From NCBI GenBank assembly GCA_037355855.1, contig CM074765.1, forward strand, positions 186,001 to 250,000: 64,000 nt of DNA, given 5' to 3'. The notes beneath the pieces are model-generated. The model searched no databases and was not told where the DNA came from. It saw only the letters and a list, made by a program, of their open reading frames with translations. The position numbers were made by a program, and so were the translations under genes. This DNA comes from Pseudo-nitzschia pungens (lineage: Eukaryota > Bacillariophyta > Bacillariophyceae > Bacillariales > Bacillariaceae). Of this stretch, positions 32,150 through 42,600 are shown in pieces (positions within the stretch are counted from its first letter, which is position 1; each line of letters opens with the position of its first letter).

Positions 32150-33841
32150 TCATTTCTCCTCTGTCGCGATGTGCTCCGACCTGTAATTGTGATTGTAATT
32201 GTCGTTGTCGTTGTCGTTGTTGCTCGTAGTGCTTCTGTATCTGTATGTGTTCGTGTTCGCGGCCGTGGCTACCAGCTGCACGTGGGTAACCGTCCGATCG
32301 AATCCCCCCGGCCACGGATTGTTGTTGCAGAGGTGCCAGTCCGTTCCCCGACAGATGCCCGTGGACAGCGCCACGATGGTAGTCCCGTCGTCACCAAACA
32401 CCAGGTGGGGGCGCTCCCGCTTGGCGATCCGGGTCCGGATCACTCTTTCCTGGGCTCGGGATTTGGATCCGGTGTTTCCGGAGGAAGATGCATCGTTGCC
32501 ATTGCCATTGCCACTGTCGTTGTCGTTGTCGTCGTCGTCGTCGTCGTCGTCGCCGTTTTTGTAGTCGTCGTTGTAGTCGTCGTTCTCGTTCTCGTTGCCA
32601 TTGCCATTTTCAACGATGATCTCGTCGATCCAATCGCCACGATAGGCTGGCGTCGGCGTCGTGTGCCAGGTGGTGCCGTCCAGAGAAAAGGCATGGCCAC
32701 CGGCCACTCTCAAATCGAAATAGGGCCCGGCGTGGAAGAGGCAGTGCCAGTGTCCCCGCCCGTCGAGGTACACAAAGGGGTCCTCTCCCCCAGAACTACC
32801 GGTACTACAGCCCCATTGCAGGTCGTTGTTCTCCCCGTTGCTCGGATCTCCCCATCGTTCGTAGGGTCCCTCCCAGCGGTCGGCCCGAAAGAGTCCGCCT
32901 CCCCCACCGATCAGCCACAAAACCACGGTTCCGTTGGGAAATGCCACACCCGTCGGCGTGTACTGGTGGGAGGATTGGTCTTCGCTCAATGGCAACACGG
33001 CGGGCACCCACGGCCCGTTGGGAGATCCGCTGGGCGAGACCAGCACGGTGACGTTTCGGTACCTTCCCAGCGGGTTGCGGGCGCGAGGATCGGGGGGATC
33101 CAGGGGCGGCCAGGTTCCCCTCTCGGGGCAGGGGTGTCCCCGGTGGATCCCGCAGGGACTTTTCCCATGAGAACAGCACCCGGTCGGCCCGCAGGTCTGG
33201 GGAGGTCCCTGCATTCCCGTCCCGTATGGACCGTTGCCGTATCCGGCCGACAGCAGCAGCAGGACCGTGCGGTTGTCCTTCCGGTTCGTATCGTTCGCGG
33301 GAACCGGGACCGGAACTCGCAAAAGCTGCGGGTTGTGGCTCCAGACGCCCAGAACCTCGTCGCGAAACTCGTAGGGACCCTCGAGCGTCTCGGAGGTGGC
33401 GTGGACGACCCTGGAGTTGGTCTGCCAGGCCGTCAGACCGCAGTGGTGGGTGATCTCGGCCGGGTACAGGTGGTAGAGGCCGTCACCGCCGTCCTTCTCA
33501 TCGGAGTAGTGGACACTCCCGCCCCAGGAACTCGTGTCCGGGGGACGGTACCCGCTGCGGATGGTGGTCGGGAGCAGGCGCAGCGCGCTGCAGTTCGGTG
33601 CCGCCGACCAGGCGGCGTCGCAGATGCAGATTCCATCGGTGGTGTTGCAGATGCCGTTCAGGTTGCAGTCGAGGTCGGAGCGACAGCCGTAGACACCGGG
33701 GGGTGGGGGGTGCTCCCCTTGCACCGATCGGACAAGTGCTGGTGCTATTGCCATTGCAAGTGCAGTTGCGAGTGCTGCCGAAATCACGGCGAGCCCTACT
33801 GCGAGCGCAATCGCGATCCTGCGTTGGATCGATCGTATCAT
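32150..33841 (-). CDS. Secreted EGF-like plus GH43-type beta-propeller protein
   Basis: Single exon, 563 residues, ATG at 33841. Residues about 8-35 are a hydrophobic Ala/Ile/Leu-rich signal peptide or signal anchor after MIRSIQRR. Residues about 50-85 form an EGF-like module (CRSDLDCNLNGICNTTDG, then ICICD). From there the sequence fits a five-bladed propeller of the GH43/GH32/62 kind: a WGGSVHY entry, HLYPAEITHHCGL, SRVVHATSETLEGPYEF, VLVSPSGSPNGPW, GEDPFVYLDGRGHWHCLFHA (about 350) and PHLVFGDDG. The acidic and His/Trp-rich motifs suggest carbohydrate binding or hydrolysis at the cell surface, but the catalytic residues could not be assigned. An Asn/Asp/Gly-rich loop (about 415-460) and an Asn-rich C-terminus are low complexity. 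Seven or more N-glycosylation sequons support secretion. Confidence 0.75.
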   Translation of the reverse strand: MIRSIQRRIAIALAVGLAVISAALATALAMAIAPALVRSVQGEHPPPPGVYGCRSDLDCNLNGICNTTDGICICDAAWSAAPNCSALRLLPTTIRSGYRPPDTSSWGGSVHYSDEKDGGDGLYHLYPAEITHHCGLTAWQTNSRVVHATSETLEGPYEFRDEVLGVWSHNPQLLRVPVPVPANDTNRKDNRTVLLLLSAGYGNGPYGTGMQGPPQTCGPTGCCSHGKSPCGIHRGHPCPERGTWPPLDPPDPRARNPLGRYRNVTVLVSPSGSPNGPWVPAVLPLSEDQSSHQYTPTGVAFPNGTVVLWLIGGGGGLFRADRWEGPYERWGDPSNGENNDLQWGCSTGSSGGEDPFVYLDGRGHWHCLFHAGPYFDLRVAGGHAFSLDGTTWHTTPTPAYRGDWIDEIIVENGNGNENENDDYNDDYKNGDDDDDDDDNDNDSGNGNGNDASSSGNTGSKSRAQERVIRTRIAKRERPHLVFGDDGTTIVALSTGICRGTDWHLCNNNPWPGGFDRTVTHVQLVATAANTNTYRYRSTTSNNDNDNDNYNHNYRSEHIATEEK

Positions 33842-36800
33842 GACACCAATGCAAGGGCTGTTTAGAGTTTGGAATTGAGGATTCGGATTGGATTTTATCG
33901 TAAGGTCTTACTGCGTGAGATGGGATGGAACGGAATCGTAGCCGAAATCTTCGGCATGAACGAAGTTCAAAACATGTACCGGTATGAGTACGAGTACGAG
34001 TACGAGTACGAGTACACTGCGTAAATACGAGTAAGATTACGAGTAACTTAGTCGCTCTTTGTGTTGATACGAAACTTTCAATCAATCCAATGAATGAAGA
34101 AATTTTTGAACAAGTTCGAATTCGAAACAATCGACCAGCATCAAAACCAAACCAGAAAGGACATGAACATGGACATCCATTCTTGTTGTTGTTGCTGGTG
34201 GTGGAGGCAGCAGCACTACTACTACTAGTAGCTAGTAGTAGTACTACTACTAGTACTACTACTACTAGTACTACTGCTGCTGCTGCCACTGCACTAAATA
34301 TATCTATCTGCGTCTGTATCATTCTTCTCATCAGGCAGCATTGCTGACGTTTGAATAAGTTTTCATTATTTAGTATTCTATTTTACTGCAGCAACGTAAT
34401 CATTGAAAACTAGTATGTGTACCGCCTTGAAGCGCTGGCTGTGCTAACAAGAGGAGCAAGCAACGTCGTACAAGAAGAATGAAGGAATCCATCCAGTGGG
34501 ATAAACGCTATTCTTGAGTGCGCCTTATTCCGGTGACGCTTCCTCGGACAGTGCCATGCCAATCTGTGCATCGGCAACCCTCGCTCCGTGGGTCGTGTTC
34601 GAAGGTTAATGAGAGGACATGGCATCAGATGAGATGAGATGAGATGAGATGAGATGAAATTAAAGGAAATGGATTCGCATCCCGTCGTGAATCGTTCCTT
34701 TGTGGGGTTATAGGTGGCGGGGCGGTTTAGCAACTCAGCACGTCAGCTCGATGCAAACCGGCAGCTGTTCCCGCACTCGCAATCGCTGCGGATGCTGATC
34801 GGGATGTTGTTCGTGTTCGTGTTCCTCGTGTTCGAAGTGATGTTGGTGCAGGACGAGCGAGTCAAATTCGCCCCTGATTCCAGCGCCGGTGGTGGGGGAT
34901 TCCCACCGTTGCTGGTGCAGCGGGGGAAGGTGAGCAGCGAGATCATGAGCGAGGAGGCGAATCGGTGTTGTCGTCCTGGGATACGGTGCTGGTGATTGTT
35001 TGGGTCGGTGGGATAGATGAACCCTTAGGCAGAGCTGGATGCTCTCCGTTTCGGCTGCTTCTGTGGCTGCGGGATTTCTTTGAATGGACGAAGGTTTCAT
35101 GGTGCGGTATGGGATGTTATTCGGAGATTTCGATACGATCTCGGTTTTGTGAGGGGACAGCGGCGATGAGTTTTAAAATGTACTTCGTACTTTTTGTAGT
35201 TCGGTATGTACTACGTGTACCGGTAAACCTAAATTACTACTCCAAAGAACTACGGTAAGGTAATTAAAAGTACTGTACTTCGTAAGGTTAAGTTACTTCG
35301 TACGAAGTACCGGTAAGATTACTAGTTTGTAGCTCGGCGCTATGCATTACGCTGAGTTTCATCGTCGCGGTATGTCCCTTTGTGCATTCCGACTAGGTAA
35401 GATACGCTACCGTACCAGTATCGTACGATGAAAAGTAATGCTGCAGAAATCGGAAACTGTCAATGGACCTGGACCAAGACTCGTTGGTTCGTTCGGGATT
35501 TAGGGCTATTATGAGTTTCCACCATGATCATACATCATGAAAAGCAATGGACATCATGAAAAGAAAAGGCTATTTTGTGCATCGTAGTTCGCGGTTCGCG
35601 TTGAACCGACCCACACTATTGGTAGTCCAAAACTGCACAGGAAACAATACGATTTACCGGATGACAGTTTTCGAACCTTGTCACGAATCATCATCGGTGA
35701 GGCTTAGGTTTCTACTCTATGGAATCACGATTAAATTCACATCGCGAGTCAATTATTCGACACAAATAATACCGTATGGTACCAGGTTCCTTACATAACA
35801 TTCATGATACTGAACAAACTCGAATCAATCAAAATCTGTTGCTTGATTGTGTTCGACGGTGGTAACGTAACCTTACGGTACTGTAATGTATCATGTAATT
35901 TCACTACTAGCATTACTACGTGTATTAGCAAAACACACGACGAAAGGATTGAGAATTAACGTACTGTACGTAAGGTTACAAGTAACTTACGAGTAAGGTT
36001 ACGAGTAAGACCTTACCGCCGGCATATCCATCCGAAAGCGACCATGCGGAAGGCATGCTGGCTGCAAACAAGCAAGGGGACGACCATGAAAGGCATGATG
36101 GAAGGGACGCGCAAGAACATCAAGAAAAAGGACTGGCTCGTACGTATCCTACTGCGAAGGGCTACCTCTACAAACTACTACTAGTAGTACTACTACTCTA
36201 GGACTAGTACCTACTGGTACTACTATTCATACTAAAAGTGGTAAGTTACTAGTGGTAGAAGAAAGACGAGGAGGAGGAGGATCATGATAGTACAATTGGT
36301 CTCAGAGTGCTGCTGTTGATAATGGGTTTCACACTTCAGTCCTTAGCTCTATTTAGAATGCAAGATGAGTAGCAAACCACTCTTGTTCAGAGAAAGAGTG
36401 CTAGCACCAAAATTCAGACTAGTAGTACTACTAGTAGTAGTAGTAGCAACCCAGAGATGGTCAACCCCAAGAACATGATGTCACTTCATTCTTGTTTCAT
36501 TATCTGATGGCATGACTAAAAAGGGAATGACTTGGCCTAATAACTACATTGAAGAGGAGGATCTCAGCTTTCAGTCTCAAGGATTGATGGTCTTCATTGA
36601 ATTGTACTACAACAATCAGGTATTTTTCCTTAGATTCAGCAATTGTCATTCTTGCACCAGGACTTCTTCAAGAGCAAGCACTAGTAGTACTTCTACTAGT
36701 AGTAGGTAGCAATCACACTTTTTGTTATTGGTAAGATTTTGTAGCCCAGGAAAGGCAAAATTGGCTGGCAACCATTTATGATCCCATAATTGAGACACCG

Positions 36801-37667
36801 TACAAATTCTCCTATTCGCAACTGTCTTGAATCACAATTTTTGTTTGAATAAATTAGTGAAAATGGATTACGTACCGGTACGAGTAAGCCCTAGCGGTCC
36901 CTACCGGTACCGTTCTTCGTAAACCTTAAGGTTACTACGTACTCCGCATTTTTTTTTCAAAAAATGCACATTTTTCCTTGTGGTCTCCAGCAGGGGTCAT
37001 GACCCATGGTCTCAGTTTATCCCACTTGCCTAATGCTACGTACTTACCGTATAAGTATGTACTGTATAATTAAAGAAAAGGCTCAGACCCGGGGAGACAG
37101 GCATTTGTCGCTAAGGTTCTTCGCTCCATGATTTTGTTTCCATAAAGAACAATTTCCGAGAAAAATGAATGTTAAATTATGATTTTGATCCATTCCGTTC
37201 TTCCTTCAGCTGCTCCCATTCCTTTTCAAGTTGAGCTTTTGAAATCAATCTCAAGGATTTGTTCCTTTTTACATATTACGATCTGATGAAGATATTTTTT
37301 CTACAAATCACATAAGAGTATTATGAAGTATTCTTAAAATTCTTATACGAGGTAAGATTTAAGCTCTTATCCAGTCGCCTCGAAGAAGTTTTGGGTATCG
37401 TATTACACGTGCCTCTCTAAAAGCCAATAAAAATCAAGGTAACCTTACGTATTCATTGGTAGTACGTACAAATTATGGATCGGCGACACAAAGTTTTGAG
37501 ACGGAACAAAAATCATAATAATCATAATCTTACCCGTACGAGCCTCGAAAGTTGGAAACGGAACGAGTGACTGTTTTGTACGTTTACTGAAATTACATAC
37601 TTCGTAGTAATTATTGTTGCCAAGATGCGGGATGCGGATATCGTTGTCACAAAGTTGCCGATGACGA
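33842..37667. other. Intergenic region with many short tandem repeats
   Basis: No convincing gene. It contains a GAGTAC hexanucleotide repeat (about 33981-34016), TAC/TAG palindromic trinucleotide patches (about 34212-34280, 36176-36200, 36418-36447 and 36678-36708), and a GAGAT pentanucleotide repeat (34628-34657). Overlapping opposite-strand ORFs at 34714-34995 (+) and 34743-35100 (-) cannot both be real and neither is recognised. GTAAGGTT-type motifs are frequent. Confidence 0.5.
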
Positions 37668-39459
37668 ATGACATCGCGTAAACATCAAAGAATCGAATCG
37701 TTTCATCGTAACTATAAGAATAATTACAATCACTCGTTCAATTTCTGCATACCTGGAGTCACAATGTCGTCTGGGATCGATAGCAATGAAAGTGGTATTT
37801 CTGCCGAAAGGGCCAACCAAATACAAGCACAAGCAGGGTTTCCTTCAGATGGAGACGATGCGGAAGATGCAGATAGCCTTCTTTCGAAAGCAATGATGGA
37901 GCTTTCCGTGAAAGATCGCAATAGTTTTCAGGAAGAAATTCATGGTGTCCGCTGCTTAGCTCCAGAAGAATCACCCGTTTTTCTGAAAGAGTCCTTGATG
38001 CGATTGGACCGAGAACTAAACAATCCTGCTGTCCCCAGCAACCTCTCGCTCGGGTTCCGCAAAAGCCAAGAACTGTTCGCTAAGAAAGGCATCTCGACAT
38101 ACGTCAACACGGAAGACTTTCGCCTTCGATTTTTGAGATGCGATACATTTGACGTATCTACTGCAGCCGAACGGATCTTCAAGTACCTCAACTTAGTCTC
38201 GAAACATTTTGGTTCTGTTGTGCTCCGGAGACCAATCCGCATCTCCGACTTTTCCAAGGAAGAGCTTCGGGTTTTTCGAAGGGGATGGCTTCAGTTATTG
38301 CCATTCCGAGATCGGGCTGGCAAACACGGGCGACGGATTCTTACGGCCTTCCCCAACGAGGGATGGCAGTCTGTGAGTTCTGCTTTGCATGTCAAAATCA
38401 TGCTTTATATTACGTATGTGGTCGGTGAGGATATCGAGGCTCAAAAAAGTGGGATTGTGGTTGTCATCTGGTTCGACCCATCGTGGAACCGTATTGCGTG
38501 GCGACCTTACGGTAACGACACTCCATCTGTTCGGTTCGTTCCACTGGGAATCCGTCTCAGTTCGGTGCATGTCTGCACAGCCGATACGCCGCTGCATCGG
38601 CTCCGCCGGAATCTACTGGTGATGAGACTGGGGAAAGAAAGGTACAGAGTTAGGATGCATGTCGGTACGTATGATAGATGGCACAAGTGCGAATACCTTC
38701 TGTGTTGTCGCTTTTGGTAACAATCGATCCATTCTCTGACACCATTGCACGACTTTCTCCGGTTGACGGTTCCCTCTCTTCACAGGTCAACCCATGGAAA
38801 TAAGGTATAAACTGCAGAGTTTTGGTATACCAAGTGATTGCATTCCTATATCTCACACCGGGACAGTGAAAGACAAGTATGTAAAAGAATGGATCCGGCT
38901 TCGAACAATCATCGAGGCGGAACAAGCCAGGACTGGAAGTTGTCGCAGTATCAACTCCATAATAGAGTGTCCTTATGTAGGGGATATAATCTTCCGAAAT
39001 GGGACATCCCTTATATCGCACCCCGCAAATGCCACACTGCGGAGTTTGGTAGAAACCATGTGCCAGCAAGAAAGCAATAGAGAGAAAACGGCCAAAGATT
39101 TGGTGTTGGATATTGTGAACGAACTCAGATCGCTTTATGTTTCGAACAGCAGTCCAAACGACAAACAAAGGAGGGGCATTCGGTTTTTGATTTGGAACGA
39201 AAAAGAATGCTACTGGAAACCGGTAGAGCCCGAAAACGAAGAAAAAGACGTTCACAAGAAGATCACCCGCATGGTTAGGCATACTCGAAACCTGAATGCT
39301 AAAGGCGCAGGAACGACTTCCAAGCCGTCATCTACACCAAGAACGACGGTACAACGAGATGCATCATTTATATTTATCGACGAGCAGCGACATGTGCCAA
39401 ACAAGCGGCAAAGGATGTGTTTGGACTTGAAAATTTCCGACTGTTTCGATAACTATTGA
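37668..39459 (+). CDS. CRAL-TRIO/Sec14-like protein with C-terminal DUF6824-type domain (paralogue C)
   Basis: Exon 1 is 37668-38664 and exon 2 is 38786-39459. The 121-bp intron (GTACGTATGA...CTTCACAG) splits the Gly codon of the HVG motif exactly as in paralogue B. The product is about 556 residues; an in-frame ATG at 37764 (MSSGIDSNES) is an alternative start. The family motif VKDRNSFQEEIHGVRC is followed by CRAL-TRIO-N near residue 150 (FRLRFLRCDTFDVSTAAERI). The CRAL-TRIO lobe (LPFRDRAGKHGRRIL, SGIVVVIWFD, VRFVPLGIRLSSVHVC) runs to residue 332, then GQPMEIRYKLQSFGIP. The DUF6824-type domain (about 388-500) is diverged: GDIIFRNGTSLISHPANATLR replaces the GRG and HPGN consensus. The C-terminus holds the KRQRMC motif shared with B. 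Its 3' end is about 160 bp from that of the convergent giant gene. Confidence 0.84.
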
Positions 39460-39621
39460 GATTTTCAATAAGCAGATCCCTTTGTCGGCAGAGCCTGGCG
39501 GCTAATGGTTTGAAACTAAAAGATATATAATATAATACGACCATTACATTATAATATCATATTGTGCAATGTTAGGAAAACCAATGCGTCTAGTAATTTT
39601 ACCGTGTTTCGAGAATGTTTC

Positions 39622-42600
39622 TCAAGAAAAATGTCGTCTGGGTCTGGTTGTGGGAAGAGACCGTACCTTCCGAGGAGGTTTGGAAGACAATTTTCTCTCA
39701 CGTGAAGTTCTGAAAAGAAACTCATCCGATTCGTTGTCGTCGTTGTCGTCCATGCAGGCATAGATTGCGCTCTTGACCAAATCCTTTCGTTGCGAGGAAT
39801 CGTTACTTTTCTGCCTGAGTTGCTTGTTGGTGACCAAGTAACTTGAATTGTTCGGTCGGTTGCGATTGATGTTCTCGGAGGTGGGGCGTATGGAGTGGGA
39901 AGAGTTGTTGCGTTTGCCCCTGGCCCTGGAAAAAATGCCCTTTAACGATTTTCGCCGATTAGATGGTGGTGATGACGACCTCGAGTCACCGTGATAGCTT
40001 CCGGTAGCAAGGCCGCTGCTTTGAACAAGAGTTGTTTTCTTTATGGCCTTGATGGATCGTGGTGATTTCGATACATTGACCTCACCGCTGCGATTCGGCA
40101 TCGGCCGCAAAGGCTTTTTTCGGAACGATGGGATCGCCTTGAGGTTCCGTAGGCTGTTGGGTAGGTACGAAAACGTCGACCCGGGGGGCGAAGACGAGTC
40201 GTCCTCGTCGTCAACATCCGAGGGGTAGGGTGGATCGGGCCGTTGGGACTGGGTGCTCTGCGAGGATTCCAGAGAGCTTATGCGGAGTTGGAGTCCATCG
40301 GGTATATCCTCCGCGTCGCTGCCTTCTGGAATAGTATCTCCAAGGGAAAGACTCGTCAAGCGGGAATGGGCCGATCTGGTGCCCGAAGGTGCTACCGATG
40401 CTTCGTCTCCGGAGGAAGACAAAAGGGATCGCAAGCTCTGTTTCATCCCCTTTGGCGTCAAGAGTGATGAGAGTCGCGCTGGTTTCCTGGGTTTTTCCTC
40501 GTCCATTGTGTCGATTCGTTGGGATGGCAGCGAGTTGAAACTGCGTGGTTGGCGTTCCTCCGGAAGGTCGTCCTCCATGTCGAAGGATGATGATGAGCCC
40601 GAAAATGCATGATTGATCGATCTGACATTCGATGCTTTGCGTGTCCCGTCTTTGGACGATGACAATAGGGATCGCAAGCTCTTTTTCATCGCCTTTGTTC
40701 CCAAGAGTGATGAGAGTCGCTTGGGTTTCTTGGGTTTGTTTCTGGCTCCTTCGGTAGACGATAGCGAGTTGAAACTCCGATTTTGGAACTCGGTTGATAG
40801 ATCCCTGTTGGATCCTCCTCCCACCGAGGACGCTAGCGAGTTGAAGCTGCGTTGTTGGCGTTCCTCCGGTAGATAGTCAACCTCGTTGCCTTCCGGAATG
40901 GTGTCCTTGAAGCTTACGGTCGACTTGCGGGAATGGACCGATGGGGTGCCCGGAACCGACATTGAGGCCTCGTCCTCCGACGCGACCGACACGGAGCGGG
41001 AGTGCGACGATAGATTTCTCAGACTTAACCTCATTGCGTTTGCCGACCGGAGCAAGAGCTGCCCCGGGCTCTTGGAGCTCCTCCGTCGGTTGTTGTCCGT
41101 GCTGTCTTCTGTAGTGTTCAATGGTGGTGGTCGTTGTGGTTGCTGCACGCGCGTCAGATTTCGTTCCGCAATGGAGGACAGGCGGGAATGGGCCGATTGC
41201 GAGCTGGCGATCGAGACCGCTGCCTCGTTGTCGGACGGTGAGCGGGAGTGCATCGATTTGGATTGCCGGTCGGAGCTCGTCGTTCTCGGATTCCTGGGGC
41301 TGATCAGGGTCTCCTTCGCGTTGCGTTTGTTGAGTTCCGCGAGCTTGGACGACAGGATCGCCGAGGTGTCGAGGTGATCGGAGAGTTTCTTGTTGTTGCT
41401 GCTGTTGCTGTTGCTGCTTGGTTTCGACGACGACGAAAACGACGACGATAGATCCGACCTGGATTGTTTCTTCTTGGGTTTCTCCTTTCGTTCTCGGCGA
41501 TCCCGATACGAGGAAGGTTCCTCCTGAATGGGTCGGGTTTTCAGATCGCCGCCGTCAAAAACTGCCGCCGCCGTTCTCGGTTGGGTGCGGATAGCGTGGT
41601 CGGTTGAACTGGCGGACGTGGAGGTTGTTCCGGGAGGAGCCAGTATCCTTGAACCGATCCGGATCGCGTCCTCCGTGGTATCCAGGGAGCACTCTGCGAA
41701 CGACTCGTACGACAAAGCGGAGGACACGGCGGAGACGACGGTCTCGATCTCGCTGTCGCATTCGAATCCCTGCAGGATTTCCGTGGTATCACTGGCTCGC
41801 CTTCCCTCGGGGTCGGATTTCCCCCGCGAGGACCGGCCGGATCGTCGGCTTGATTTGGGAATGTCCCGGCTCGAGGACATCGATGATTTCTTTTTCTTCT
41901 TTCGCAGCTTGGAGGAAGACCGGTCTCTCCGGATCGGTGAATTCGAGGGAGTCGTGGGAGCACCGGAGTCGTCCTTTTCCTTGTCTTTTTCCTTTTCCTT
42001 GTCTTTTTCCCTGGAAGAGGTGGAGGTTTTGTTGAGCAAGGCCCAGAGCTCCTCCTGCAGGTTCTCCGATTCGGACGTGTCCTCCACCAACTCGTTCTTT
42101 CGGCTCGAGGAGGATTTCTTTTTTCGGATCAATTCCTTGCGGTTGCCCAGGGCGTGCGTTCTTCCGTTGACGGCGAGGCTGCCCCGGAAGCGCTTGGGTT
42201 GGTCGCCACCGCGCAAGGGTGCCAATTCCTGTTCCGAGCTGCCGCCGCCGCCGACAGGCACCGAGGAAGACGTTGCTGATGATTTCTTTCGTCGGACCGG
42301 TCGGTCTTCGGTGTAGGCGCCATTGGAGTTGGCGTTGGCGTTGGCGTTCGTGTTGTTGCCCTCGGCAATGTCTTCGGGCATCCTGGCCGAGGAGGGCTTT
42401 CTTCCCCGGAGGAGCTTTCGCCGGGGGGCGCTTTCGCTGTCGTCGGCAACGCCCATGCTCTTGGAGGACGAATTCTGTTTCTGGAGGAGCTTCCTCCGCG
42501 AGGAGGCGGACGCAGAGACGCCGGTGGCATCCTCGGCATCCGTGACTCGGGAGGACGATTTCTTTTTGCGGAGCGACTTTCTCCGCCCGGCCGTGTTCGT

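Noticed and set aside
34714..35100. Overlapping ORFs on both strands (94 and 121 codons)
   Set aside because: Neither has a recognisable motif, the plus frame lacks an ATG at its start, and the two exclude each other.
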